NCBI GenBank assembly: GCA_902474645.1 | Contig: CABRWN010000003.1 | Location: 1 to 38,971 of the forward strand | Direction of reading: 5' to 3' | DNA from: an uncultured Collinsella sp. | GTDB taxonomy: Bacteria > Actinomycetota > Coriobacteriia > Coriobacteriales > Coriobacteriaceae | DNA: 38,971 bases | Shown here: piece after piece, positions 15,253 through 23,187 of the stretch | Layout of the letters: every line of letters starts with the position of its first letter | Numbering within the stretch: position 1 is the first letter of the stretch | Translations under genes and position numbers: made by a program | The notes under the pieces: generated by a model | Databases searched by the model: none | What the model was told of the DNA's origin: nothing | What the model saw: the letters and a program-made list of their open reading frames with translations, nothing else

Positions 15253-15951
15253 TTACTCCTCGTCTTCGGCGTCGTCAGATTTTTTAACGCTAGCACGCTT
15301 CTTCTTTTTGGAGAGATCCAAGCCAAAACGTTTAACAAGCATTTCGCAAATCTCGCTCGAACGGGCCTTGAGATAGCTGCCCTTGCCGTTCTCGGCATCG
15401 AACTTAAGGCGCAGCGCAAGCTTCTCGGCGACCTCGGCGTCGATCTCGCCCTGGCCAAACTCGTACAGGCAACCGAGCATGTCGCGATACTCGAGGTCGC
15501 CGTGGTAGCACTGGATGGCCTCGTCCAGGATGGGCCAAGCCTCGCGCGAACGCTCGACGCTCGTGGCGCCCCACACGCACAGCAGGCGGAAGGCGGCGTA
15601 GCGCAACGTGGAGGAAAGCTCGTCGAACAGCGCGGTCTCGGCGCCCTCAAAAGCATCGCCCAGCTGCTCGGGGCAGGTGGTGGCGAGCGCCGCCAGGGCA
15701 TCGAGAGCCTCCCAGCGGGTCTGAGCCTCGGGGCGGTCGAGTGCCTCGATCAGCGCGGGCACGCAGGGCACGACGCGCTGCGGATCGCGCTCGGCAAGCA
15801 GGTGCAGCACGCGGGCGGCAAACTGACGGATGCGGCGCGTGGGGCAGCCGAGCTCCTTGACCAGACGGTCGACGGCGTTCTCGTTCTCCTCTGCCAGCTG
15901 AAGCTGTGCCAGCTCCTCGTCGGTGAGCTGTTCTTCCTTGTTTTCTGCCAT
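15253..15951 (-). CDS. HEAT-repeat-like helical protein, 232 aa
   Basis: The middle of the protein consists of paired helices typical of HEAT repeats: RRIRQFAARVLHLLAERDP, VPALIEALDRPEAQTRWEALDALAALA and STLRYAAFRLLCVWG (residues about 38-130). The N-terminus is acidic and the C-terminus ends in a Lys-rich stretch (KKKKRASVKK) followed by an acidic tail. No catalytic motif is seen. It is cytoplasmic and probably mediates protein binding. It lies just upstream of the dehydrogenase (6-base gap) and 15 bases after a small membrane-protein gene, so these genes are probably co-transcribed. Confidence 0.7.
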   Translation of the reverse strand: MAENKEEQLTDEELAQLQLAEENENAVDRLVKELGCPTRRIRQFAARVLHLLAERDPQRVVPCVPALIEALDRPEAQTRWEALDALAALATTCPEQLGDAFEGAETALFDELSSTLRYAAFRLLCVWGATSVERSREAWPILDEAIQCYHGDLEYRDMLGCLYEFGQGEIDAEVAEKLALRLKFDAENGKGSYLKARSSEICEMLVKRFGLDLSKKKKRASVKKSDDAEDEE

Positions 15952-15966
15952 AGTTACCTCTTCTTA

Positions 15967-16395
15967 CTATTTCTTAGCGTGCTTGCCAGCACCCTTGCTG
16001 TCATCGGTGACCGAGATAAGCTGTCGGTCGGCCGCGCCATTGCGACGCGCACGGCGGCGTTCCTCGGCGTCGCCCGCGTCGGCGGCGGCGCGGTGAGCCT
16101 TGTTGACGTTAAAGACCTCGTCGTGCTTGCGCCACGGACCGACGGACTCGCCAAAGCTCATCTTAAGGCCGGCGATAAAGCCGCCGAGCCAGCCGATCGG
16201 CGCAAACTGCACCAGTGGGAACAGCGAAAACACCCAGGTCAGCAGGACGACTGCCGCCGCTCCCGCAAAGTTGGCAATCCAGTAGTCGCGCTTGGTGATG
16301 ACGCGCTTTTCGCACGCCCACTGGCCGCACAAAAAGCCGATGTAGATCGCAAAGAGAAAGAGCACCAGCGCAAGCACCACGAACGTCCAGCTCAT
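15967..16395 (-). CDS. Small membrane protein, 142 aa
   Basis: The two hydrophobic segments are residues about 4-22 (FVVLALVLFLFAIYIGFL) and about 39-72 (containing FAGAAAVVLLTWVFSLFPLV), the second possibly two helices. The C-terminal half is polar and basic (ERRRARRNGAADR). No family is recognised. The ATG at 16395 lies five bases after the preceding stop and GGAG overlaps the end of that gene, so translation is probably coupled; the ORF opens further upstream inside the neighbour without support. Confidence 0.6.
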   Translation of the reverse strand: MSWTFVVLALVLFLFAIYIGFLCGQWACEKRVITKRDYWIANFAGAAAVVLLTWVFSLFPLVQFAPIGWLGGFIAGLKMSFGESVGPWRKHDEVFNVNKAHRAAADAGDAEERRRARRNGAADRQLISVTDDSKGAGKHAKK

Positions 16396-16400
16396 GGGCG

Positions 16401-17480
16401 CTACTCCTCGTGATGATGGCCGCAGCAGCACTCGTGGCCGTCGTCATGGCCGTGGCCGCCGCAGCACTCGTGGTCCTCGCCGTGGTGGTGGCCGCAACCG
16501 CACTCGTGGTCGTCGCCGTGCTCGCCGCAACCGCAGCCGTCCTCGTGAGCACCATGCTCCTCGGGACGATACTGCGACCAGTCCAGACCGGCGGCGATGG
16601 CATCGGCCTCCTCCTTATAGAGGACCGTGATGGCCTGAGTGCCCAGCTTGGCGCCACCGATGGCGTCGAGCATGTCGTAGAGCGTAAAGGCCACGTCGGC
16701 ACCGGGCAGCGCAAGCTCGCGGTCGTCGGCATAGGCGAGCGCCAAGCGCAGGTCCTTGATGAAGTGCTCGACCATAAAGCCGGGCTTGTAATCGCCGTCG
16801 AGCGCCTTGGGCGCCAGGCTCGCCATAGCACCGGACTTGCCGGTGCCGCCCAGGATCATCTGACGGGTCTTTTCCAGATCGAGGCCGCTCAGCTCGGCAA
16901 ATGCCATGGCGTCTGCCATACCGACCATGCAGGCGCCCAGCGACACCTGGTTGGCGAGCTTGGCAGCCTGGCCCTTGCCGGCGCCGTCAAAGCAGCAGAT
17001 GGTTGCCGCAAAAGTGGAAAGGATATCGCGGACCGGGGCGATGTCGTTCTCGGTAGCGCCCACGATAGCTGTGAGCGTGCCGGCGATAGCTCCCGACTCG
17101 CCGCCGGTGACGGGGCAGTCAAACGCCATGCGGCCGGAAACCTGGGCGGCCTCGGCAATGTCGCGGGCAAGCTCGGGCGAGCTCGTGGTGAGGTCGATCA
17201 GGACCGCGCCGGGCTTAGTGCACGCGAGCAGGCCGTCGCCCGCCAGGTAGAGCTCCTCGACCTCGGAGGGATAGCCCACCATGGTAAAGACGACATCGGC
17301 GTTAGCCACGGCATCGGCCGGCGTATCGGCCCAGACGGCGCCGCGCTCGATAAGCGCGGCAGCCTTGGACTTGGTGCGGTTGTTGACCGTGACGGGATAG
17401 CCGGCATCCAGGATGTGACCGGCGATGGGGGCACCCATGATTCCGGTGCCAATGAATGCGACGGAGAGCTTGTTTGCCAT
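16401..17480 (-). CDS. 3-hydroxyisobutyrate dehydrogenase family oxidoreductase with His/Cys-rich tail, 359 aa
   Basis: This is a beta-hydroxyacid dehydrogenase related to 3-hydroxyisobutyrate dehydrogenase and tartronate semialdehyde reductase. The Rossmann motif FIGTGIMGAPIAGHI (9-23) binds NAD(P); NNRTKSKA follows the second strand. FDCPVTGGESGA is the substrate-binding signature and GKGQAAKLANQ has the catalytic lysine. The normal enzyme ends near residue 306. A further 53 residues form a tail with 14 His and 9 Cys in three loose repeats (HECGCGHHH, HECCGGHGH, HECCCGHHH). Such a tail could bind nickel, zinc or iron; this is inferred from composition. The physiological substrate is unknown. 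Confidence 0.85.
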   Translation of the reverse strand: MANKLSVAFIGTGIMGAPIAGHILDAGYPVTVNNRTKSKAAALIERGAVWADTPADAVANADVVFTMVGYPSEVEELYLAGDGLLACTKPGAVLIDLTTSSPELARDIAEAAQVSGRMAFDCPVTGGESGAIAGTLTAIVGATENDIAPVRDILSTFAATICCFDGAGKGQAAKLANQVSLGACMVGMADAMAFAELSGLDLEKTRQMILGGTGKSGAMASLAPKALDGDYKPGFMVEHFIKDLRLALAYADDRELALPGADVAFTLYDMLDAIGGAKLGTQAITVLYKEEADAIAAGLDWSQYRPEEHGAHEDGCGCGEHGDDHECGCGHHHGEDHECCGGHGHDDGHECCCGHHHEE

Positions 17481-17578
17481 GAAACCTTTCCTTTTGGGTT
17501 GGGTGTTGTTACCAGGTTGAATACTCGGTGCCAGCGTTTGGGCTGTGAGTTGGGATCGATTGCGGCTGCGTTACTTGC

Positions 17579-18532
17579 CTACTGGCCGCGCACGCGGCGG
17601 GCGATGCGGTCGGAAAGCGAGGCTTTCTCGGCACGGTTCTTACCCCAAAACGCGCAGGCCACCATACCGGGGCCCACGTGCGAGCCAATGGTAGGACCGA
17701 CGGAACTACGGATAATCGTGACGTCGGCGCAACCTTCCTCCTTGCGAATGGCAGCCTCGAGCCAGTCACCATCCTTCTCGGCATCGGCCGTCATGATGGC
17801 GATGGGCATGGTGCGATCGGGCACGTAGTTCTCGCGGAACGACTTGAGAATGGACTTGAGCGCCTTCTTGCGGCCGCGGTTGACGCCGATCAGCGACAGC
17901 GAGCCGGCAAGGTCATAGGAGAGCTCGGGCTTGACATCGAGCTTTGCCGTGAGCTGCGCCGCCGCGGGCGGAATGCGGCCGCCGGCAGCCAGTGCGTCGA
18001 AGCTCTCGAGCGTAAAGTAGCCGTGGACGTAGGTCTTTGCCTCGTTTGCCCAATCGACCAGCTGCTTGGCGGTCAGTCCCGCCGAGCGCTGGCGCACGGC
18101 CTCGAGCGCCAAGAGCGCGCCGGTCGCGCAGGGCAGAGCGTTATCGACCACGTATAGCTCAAAGTTGGGATACTCGGCGCGCACGGCATCCGCCGCCTGG
18201 CACGCGGAGTTGTAGCTCGACGACAGCGCCGAGGTAAAGCACAGGTAGACCGTGGGCGTGCCCTCTTTGGCGCACTCGGTAAAGAACTCGATATAGCGAC
18301 CGAGCGACACGGCGGAGGTAGACACGCGGGCACCGGCGCGCATGCGATCGTAGAACTCCTTGGGTGTGATGCTCGACCAGATGTCATCCGTGCGCTCCTC
18401 GCCATCGATAATGAAGGGGAAACCCAAGATATCGACATCGAGGTTCGCGGCGACCTCGGGGCTAAAGTCGCAGCAGGTATCGACGACGATGCGGCAACGG
18501 TTCGAATGACCGGCGGATGTGGCCTTGTCCAT
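17579..18532 (-). CDS. DegV family fatty-acid-binding protein, 317 aa
   Basis: DegV proteins bind fatty acids and in other Firmicutes act with fatty-acid kinase FakA. The motif IVVDTCCDFSPEVA starts the first domain; RVSTSAVSLGRYIEFF holds the Thr/Ser pair contacting the carboxylate; YLCFTSALSSSYNSA and LYVVDNALPCATGALLALEAV are family landmarks; the second domain ends with IRSSVGPTIGSHVGPGMVACAFWG. Length is at the upper end for the family. The ATG at 18532 was preferred to the adjacent TTG; GGAGTCG lies upstream. It is transcribed toward the dehydrogenase with a 98-base gap that shows no clear signal. Confidence 0.9.
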   Translation of the reverse strand: MDKATSAGHSNRCRIVVDTCCDFSPEVAANLDVDILGFPFIIDGEERTDDIWSSITPKEFYDRMRAGARVSTSAVSLGRYIEFFTECAKEGTPTVYLCFTSALSSSYNSACQAADAVRAEYPNFELYVVDNALPCATGALLALEAVRQRSAGLTAKQLVDWANEAKTYVHGYFTLESFDALAAGGRIPPAAAQLTAKLDVKPELSYDLAGSLSLIGVNRGRKKALKSILKSFRENYVPDRTMPIAIMTADAEKDGDWLEAAIRKEEGCADVTIIRSSVGPTIGSHVGPGMVACAFWGKNRAEKASLSDRIARRVRGQ

Positions 18533-18550
18533 CAAAGCGACTCCTTACGT

Positions 18551-18582
18551 AAAAAGGCGGCCACCCGCATGGGATGGCCGCC
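18551..18582 (-). terminator. Terminator of hpf
   Basis: GGCGGCCA and TGGCCGCC (18556-18563 and 18575-18582) form an 8-bp stem; on the minus strand TTTTT (18555-18551) follows. It lies 30 bases after the hpf stop. Confidence 0.9.
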
Positions 18583-18611
18583 AACCGTTAACTCATGCAA
18601 GTTAACGTATT

Positions 18612-19196
18612 TTACTCGTCAAGTGTTTCGATGCGGGGCTTGATGATGCCATATCCACCATTCTTACGGTGATACACCACATTGATGAGACCGGTCGTCG
18701 CGTTCTCGAACACATAGAAGTCGTGGCCCAGCAGATCGGTCTGCACCAGCGCCTGCTCCTCAGTCATCGGGGTGACGTCGATGACCTTCTCGCGGACGAG
18801 CAGGTCGTCCTCCTCCTCGGGCAGCAGCAGGTCAGCCAGATCCTCGACGCGCTCGACCGGTGCGACATCCGCGGCGCTGGCACCGCCCTGGCGGTTATCC
18901 ACGACCTTGGTCTTGAACTTGCGCAGCTGGCGGGTGACCTTATCGGCGGAGAGGTCGATGGCGGCGTACATATCTGCACCGTGCTCGGCAACGCGAATCA
19001 CCGAACCGCGGGCACGAACCGTAACCTCGACGATTGCCGGGTTGGGGTTCGAGGGGTTCTTCTCATAGCGAAGTACAACGTCGACCGTCATGGGCTCGAT
19101 ATCGAAAACCTTGAGCGCCTCGCCGATCTTCTCATCCACATGCGCACGCAGAGCATCGGTTACCGTCGTCTTGCGTCCAGAAACCTTGATATCCAT
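18612..19196 (-). CDS. hpf: Ribosome hibernation promoting factor, long form, 194 aa
   Basis: This protein dimerises and stores 70S ribosomes as 100S particles in stationary phase. The N-terminal S30AE domain (residues 1-100: MDIKVSGRKTTVTDALRAHV, VEVTVRARGSVIRV, DMYAAIDLSADKVTRQLRKFK) binds the decoding centre. A variable linker follows. The C-terminal dimerisation domain contains EEQALVQTDLLGHDFYVF and GLINVVYHRKNGGYGIIKP. Length is typical of long HPF. The ATG at 19196 has GGAG upstream; 20 further in-frame codons upstream lack support. Confidence 0.93.
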   Translation of the reverse strand: MDIKVSGRKTTVTDALRAHVDEKIGEALKVFDIEPMTVDVVLRYEKNPSNPNPAIVEVTVRARGSVIRVAEHGADMYAAIDLSADKVTRQLRKFKTKVVDNRQGGASAADVAPVERVEDLADLLLPEEEDDLLVREKVIDVTPMTEEQALVQTDLLGHDFYVFENATTGLINVVYHRKNGGYGIIKPRIETLDE

Positions 19197-19413
19197 ACGT
19201 GGCTCCAATCTGCCTCGGGGACTTACTGTACTGGCTATGTACCCATTGCCGTGCATTTAATCACGCGGATTCCTAAAGACCCGAATAACGATTGCTTGAT
19301 ACCGCATACCGAAGTCTCGCACTTTTCTGTGGCAAAGTGCGCTATAGGAGGGCAACGGCGACTTTGTATTTGGTCCCGAAAATTGGCTTTGACCTGCTGG
19401 TTTTATTGGGATG
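19197..19413. other. Intergenic region upstream of hpf with an 8-bp hairpin
   Basis: CGCACTTT (19318-19325) and AAAGTGCG (19334-19341) form a perfect stem with an eight-base loop. No T-run follows on either strand. The rest shows no gene or RNA that can be named; the hpf promoter probably lies here. Confidence 0.45.
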
Positions 19414-19447
19414 AAAAAGCCGGGCTCCCCTGTTGGGAAAGCCCGGC
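19414..19447 (-). terminator. Terminator of the solute-binding protein gene
   Basis: GCCGGGCT (19419-19426) and AGCCCGGC (19440-19447) form an 8-bp stem; on the minus strand TTTTT follows at 19418-19414. A second, longer hairpin at 19471-19499 (GGCGTCTC/GAGACGCC) lies between it and the stop codon. Confidence 0.85.
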
Positions 19448-19513
19448 AATGCGTGTTGAAACCGTGGAGAGGCGTCTCTCCTAGCGCATAGGAGACGCCA
19501 CCCCTAGCAATAA

Positions 19514-20506
19514 CTAACTATTGAGCTTGTTAATGTCGTCGTCGGTGATAGTGCCCTCCTGGCTGGACGATTTATCCTCGGAGGTTGCACCCTCGCTGCT
19601 CGAATCGGAGGATGCGGACTCGCTGGATCCGGTGTCGGTCGACTGTACGTCGGCGCCCGAGACCGTCTTGGTGGTGAGGTCATAGGGCATCGTGCCGTAC
19701 CAGACGGAGTGGACCGCCTCGAGCGTGCCATCGACCGTGATACCGTCGAGGGCATCGCTCACGGCGCGGCATAGCTCGTCGTTGGCCGCGAGGCCCGCGA
19801 CGCCGAGCGTCGAGGGCGTCTCGAGCGCGCCGACATAAGAGATCTGGCTCATCAGGCGCGCAAGGTAGCCGCCGGCCGTGGAGTCGCAAATCACGTAGTC
19901 GACCTCGCCGGACTTGAGCGCCTCAAAGCACTCGTTGACGTTGGAGAAGGTCTTTTGGTTGGCCGTGATGCTCTGCTTGGCGAGCGCTTCCTGCGAGGCC
20001 GAGGAGGTCTGAACGCCCAGAGTAGCGGTGTTAAGCGTTTCGGTGGAAACGCTCAGCGACTCGCCGTCGCTCGTCTTTCCGAACACTGCTGCAGCGTCGT
20101 ACAGGCAAGTACCAAGCGTGCTGATATCACCATCCGTGGAATTGATGTCGCCAATGAAGATGTCGGCCTTTTTGTCGCCAAGCGCGGAATCGGCAGAAGA
20201 CGCATCGACGAAGGCGACCTTAAGGCCCATGCGACTTGCAAGGGCGCGGGCAGCGTCAACTGCATAGCCCGTGAGGTTACCATCGGCGCCCTGCATGGCC
20301 TGCGGGGCATCGGAGGTATCGAGGGCAACCGTCAGGGTGCCGGGAGTGACCAGGGCATCATCCGACACCGTAGGGGTAACGGTCTCGCGCTCGATCTGGT
20401 CAATCGTGGGTGTCGTGAACGTGGACAGTGGGTTGAACGCGCATCCGCTCAAGCCCAATACGGCAATGACCGCCGCGGTCCCAGCACCCAACCGAGCCGC
20501 GTGCAT
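19514..20506 (-). CDS. Solute-binding lipoprotein, family 3 type, about 330 aa
   Basis: The protein has a lipoprotein signal: residues 1-20 are basic then hydrophobic (MHAARLGAGTAAVIAVLGL) followed by the lipobox LSGC. The mature part resembles periplasmic-binding-protein family 3 (amino acid ABC receptors): GTLTVALDTSDAPQ, GNLTGYAVDAARALASRMG, ADIFIGDINST, and a later CFEALKSGEVDYVICDS. The C-terminus is a long Ser-rich acidic tail (about residues 288-330), unusual for the family. No permease or ATPase gene is adjacent. The start is uncertain: ATG at 20506 has AGGGG upstream; ATG 20524 gives six more residues; the same frame stays open to 21022, and an ATG at 20743 would give 409 aa. Confidence 0.75.
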   Translation of the reverse strand: MHAARLGAGTAAVIAVLGLSGCAFNPLSTFTTPTIDQIERETVTPTVSDDALVTPGTLTVALDTSDAPQAMQGADGNLTGYAVDAARALASRMGLKVAFVDASSADSALGDKKADIFIGDINSTDGDISTLGTCLYDAAAVFGKTSDGESLSVSTETLNTATLGVQTSSASQEALAKQSITANQKTFSNVNECFEALKSGEVDYVICDSTAGGYLARLMSQISYVGALETPSTLGVAGLAANDELCRAVSDALDGITVDGTLEAVHSVWYGTMPYDLTTKTVSGADVQSTDTGSSESASSDSSSEGATSEDKSSSQEGTITDDDINKLNS

Positions 20507-20956
20507 CAAGCTGCCCCTCACCATGTCCACTACCCTGCCTTCTGTGTCGTATACAATCCGTGCGTTGCGCGGAATAACGGGTTGTTCCCACCAGCTGACC
20601 TGGTATTTGACCCCACACTTGCGCACCGGGGTGTTTGCTCGGGAGGCCGTAGCCACCTTCACGACTGGCCCGCTCGCCCGCGAGGCGGTATTGCCCCAAA
20701 GAAAGTAGAACGGACGGTGCGGCTTACATCTAGGACGCGCCATGATCGCGCCGCGCGCACGCGGTCGCTTACGTGGATCCCTTTGACCGCGTCTGTCTTG
20801 GACTAGGATGGACATTTCGTCCGTCCGCAACCACAGCCTGGCAGGAACGTAGCGCATTATAGCTAAGTTCAAGCTAAAGTTTAAGGTTAGGGGCGTCATT
20901 CGCACCGTGAGCACAGATTTTGCAGGTCGGAACGGACCATTCGTGCCCCCGTGAAG

Positions 20957-21004
20957 CCCGGAGCTCCCCTGCGGGGAGCTCCGGGGCACCCGTCTCAGGG
21001 TGCC
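20957..21004. repeat. Two tandem GC-rich hairpins
   Basis: CCCGGAGCTCCCC (20957-20969) and GGGGAGCTCCGGG (20973-20985) form a perfect 13-bp stem on a three-base loop. GGCACCC (20985-20991) and GGGTGCC (20998-21004) form a second 7-bp stem directly after. Neither has a T-run. They end one base before the inverted-end repeat at 21006. Confidence 0.75.
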
Positions 21005-21005
21005 G

Positions 21006-21222
21006 TGGCCAAAAAATGGCAAATATGAGTACTGTTACCAATTTTGTAGCAGGCAATTTTGGCCTCTCGGACAGATTTTGCGCTCAGTGTCGCCAACCTG
21101 ATGCTTAGTTATTCTACATTTGTTTATTATCTTCTTACTTTACGACGCCCCCGAGTCCTAAATTCCTTGATTTTGCTGTTACTGATTTAGTGACAGTACT
21201 CATATTTGCCATATTTTGGCCA
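21006..21222. repeat. 217-bp element with 33-bp inverted ends (copy 1)
   Basis: The left end (21006-21038, starting TGGCCAAAAAATGGCAAA) and the complement of the right end (21190-21222) agree at 31 of 33 positions. A second element with the same left end lies at 35551-35777. The interior is AT-rich and has no convincing gene; an ATG in the left end opens 27 codons starting MSTV, and copy 2 has a 20-codon frame at the same point. The inverted ends and dispersed copies fit a non-autonomous mobile element or a structured RNA. No transposase is nearby. The stretch 20507-21256 otherwise holds only the hairpins and the in-frame extension of the neighbouring lipoprotein gene. Confidence 0.75.
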
Positions 21223-21256
21223 GAGCATATGATTAACCCCCTATTTTCGACGCGAA

Positions 21257-22366
21257 TTAGACCGGCTTAAGCCCAAAACACGCCCGCAGCGTGTTAAGCA
21301 ACGCCTCTTGCTTCTTCCTGCGGGCATCGACACGATTCCGGTACCGCTTTCGCATACGCTGGTGGATGCGCCATGCGAGTGCCTCCATTGCCTCCATGTC
21401 GCAGAGCATCTCGTTATTGACCGTCGCAACCTCGATTCCCATAGTAATCAAGCCTGTGTTGCGTTTTTCATCATGGATACGTCCCCTCCGGGAGGAATGG
21501 CCCAGCTCGCCGTTGTATTCCAGGTCAAACCGGGCTGCTTCCTGATACGCATCGCAAACTGCATGCGGCATCCCCGAGATTGCCTGCGCGCGGTCATCGA
21601 ACTCGATCTTGTAGTCGGTCTTAAAGGGACCGCAGGCAAATCCGCCATAGGAAAACGGAAGCGAAAACATGGCAAGCATGATGCACTCCATGGGTGAGCG
21701 CAGGTTTTCCGACAGATAGGGACACAGCCGCCGCAGCTGTTTGGCCACATTCCCCTTGCACGCCGCAAGGTAATCTGCCAGGCGATCGGGCGTCAGCACC
21801 GGCTCGACTTCAAAGTAGCCCACGTCTGCCGGTTGGTCCTTGTCCTTTGCAAGTCTATTCGCAACAGGCGAGGTGTAGGGAGGCAGATACTTCCCGCGAT
21901 CGCTCAGTGAAATCTTGGAACATAGTTCCTGGGCCAGGGCAAACGCCTGGATACAGCCGACCTCGCGGGCAACGGCAACACAAAGGGCCTCGGGAGATAG
22001 GCTGTACACCCCCGGTTCCACCTCTAGAATCGAGCCGGCAGGCAGCCCGGAACACACGGACCAGCCCACGCCAGGCATGCGACGGCGCTGTGCCGCAGAC
22101 CCCACCAGCAAGCACAGATCTTCTTGCACCTCGCCGCATTTGGCCCCGATCCGTACCAAGTCGGGAAGATAGATGTCCTCGGTCGAGGGCGACGACGTAC
22201 ACAGCACGCGGCGCTCTTCATCGGGCTCAAGGTCCTTCCAGCCGATATAGCCCATCTGCCGGCGCTCGGCTCGAATCATGCGCAGAGCCGAGGCGCCCGT
22301 CAGGATCACGGAAGCCGCTAGCTGCTCTTTTGTCGGTCTGTTGCACTGCCTGATTGTTACCGCCAC
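21257..22366 (-). CDS. Restriction-endonuclease-like (DUF559/Vsr-type) protein, 369 aa
   Basis: No named function is recognised. The C-terminal third looks like a PD-(D/E)XK nuclease fold: RSPMECIMLAMF (helix with Glu), then FDLEYNGELGHSS (acidic strand) and IHDEKRNTGLITMGIEVATV, about residues 223-315. This layout is common in DUF559-type proteins of actinobacteria. The N-terminal half contains GLPAGSILEVEPGVYSLSPEALCVAVA, similar in style to multi-copy Coriobacteriia proteins and to AbiEi-type antitoxins. The GTG at 22366 was chosen because AGGGG, overlapping the comF stop, lies about seven bases upstream; ATG starts exist 29 and 38 codons further in. It follows comF by 11 bases. Codon use is less GC-biased in places, hinting at transfer. 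Confidence 0.6.
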   Translation of the reverse strand: MAVTIRQCNRPTKEQLAASVILTGASALRMIRAERRQMGYIGWKDLEPDEERRVLCTSSPSTEDIYLPDLVRIGAKCGEVQEDLCLLVGSAAQRRRMPGVGWSVCSGLPAGSILEVEPGVYSLSPEALCVAVAREVGCIQAFALAQELCSKISLSDRGKYLPPYTSPVANRLAKDKDQPADVGYFEVEPVLTPDRLADYLAACKGNVAKQLRRLCPYLSENLRSPMECIMLAMFSLPFSYGGFACGPFKTDYKIEFDDRAQAISGMPHAVCDAYQEAARFDLEYNGELGHSSRRGRIHDEKRNTGLITMGIEVATVNNEMLCDMEAMEALAWRIHQRMRKRYRNRVDARRKKQEALLNTLRACFGLKPV

Positions 22367-22377
22367 ATGAATCACCC

Positions 22378-23184
22378 CTACCAAACGCGTGCGATAGCGA
22401 GGCCATCAACGGCCGCGGCACCGGCGCGTTTGAGTTCCGCCGAAGCCGCTGCCATCGTCGCGCCCGTGGTGATAACGTCGTCAATAAGCAGCAGGCGGCG
22501 GCCCCGCACGTCCTCAACGGTCTCGTACATGCCTCGGGCGCGTTCACGGCGTTCTTCACGACCGAGTTCACGCTGGTCGCCATGGCCGTACTTAACGAGG
22601 GCGTCGAGCAGCGGAACACCAGACAGCTCGCAAAATGGGCGCGCGATGGCTTCCATATGATCGAAACCGCGCCGCCGAAACGCCGCCGCCGTCGCGGGCA
22701 CAAACACCACGGCATCGGCGCCGGACAACACACCGCCTAAGCGTTCGGGTGCCGCGACCTGGGCATGTAAGGCGGTGTCGTATAGCAGCTCTGCCAGATA
22801 CGGCGCCAGACGTCGCTCGCCCGCGTCTTTGTACGCTTTAATGATCCGCGGCAGCGGATGCGTGTAAACGGCACATGCCAGGCACCGGTCGAGTGCTTCG
22901 GCCATCGCCGAGGACGTACCCTCGACCGAGCACTCGGTGCACAGCAAGTCTCCAAACGGGGCGCCGCATCGAATGCAGCTATGCCGCGGGTCGATGAGCG
23001 CGAGCGCGGCCAAGCAGTCTTGGCAAATAAGCGCACCGGCGCGCTCGCAGCCGGCACATCGCGTGGGCGACAACGCCTCAAGCGCCTCGTGCGCCGCCCG
23101 CTCGGCAAACGGTAGCAATTCGTCCGCAAACGGTAGGATGCCGGCACCTTGCAGGCATCCCAACACATTCAAATGGCTCTTCAC
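22378..23184 (-). CDS. comF: ComF family protein (phosphoribosyltransferase-like), 268 aa
   Basis: ComF (ComFC) is a competence-associated protein involved in handling incoming single-stranded DNA. N-terminal zinc-binding pairs CAGC and CQDC, then CIRC and CTEC (residues about 43-86), are followed by a type I phosphoribosyltransferase domain with FVPATAAAFRRRGFDHME and the signature LLLIDDVITTGATM. The length is at the upper end for the family. It starts with GTG at 23184. The ribosome site GGGAGG lies inside one arm of a 12-bp hairpin just upstream. It follows ricT in the same direction. No other competence genes are in the window. Confidence 0.9.
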   Translation of the reverse strand: MKSHLNVLGCLQGAGILPFADELLPFAERAAHEALEALSPTRCAGCERAGALICQDCLAALALIDPRHSCIRCGAPFGDLLCTECSVEGTSSAMAEALDRCLACAVYTHPLPRIIKAYKDAGERRLAPYLAELLYDTALHAQVAAPERLGGVLSGADAVVFVPATAAAFRRRGFDHMEAIARPFCELSGVPLLDALVKYGHGDQRELGREERRERARGMYETVEDVRGRRLLLIDDVITTGATMAAASAELKRAGAAAVDGLAIARVW

Positions 23185-23187
23185 GAC

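Noticed and set aside
20920..21108. Small plus-strand ORF (62 aa) running into repeat copy 1
   Set aside because: It crosses the GC hairpins and the repeat end and has no ribosome site; the part shared with copy 2 is only the repeat. Kept as an observation on the repeat, not as a gene.
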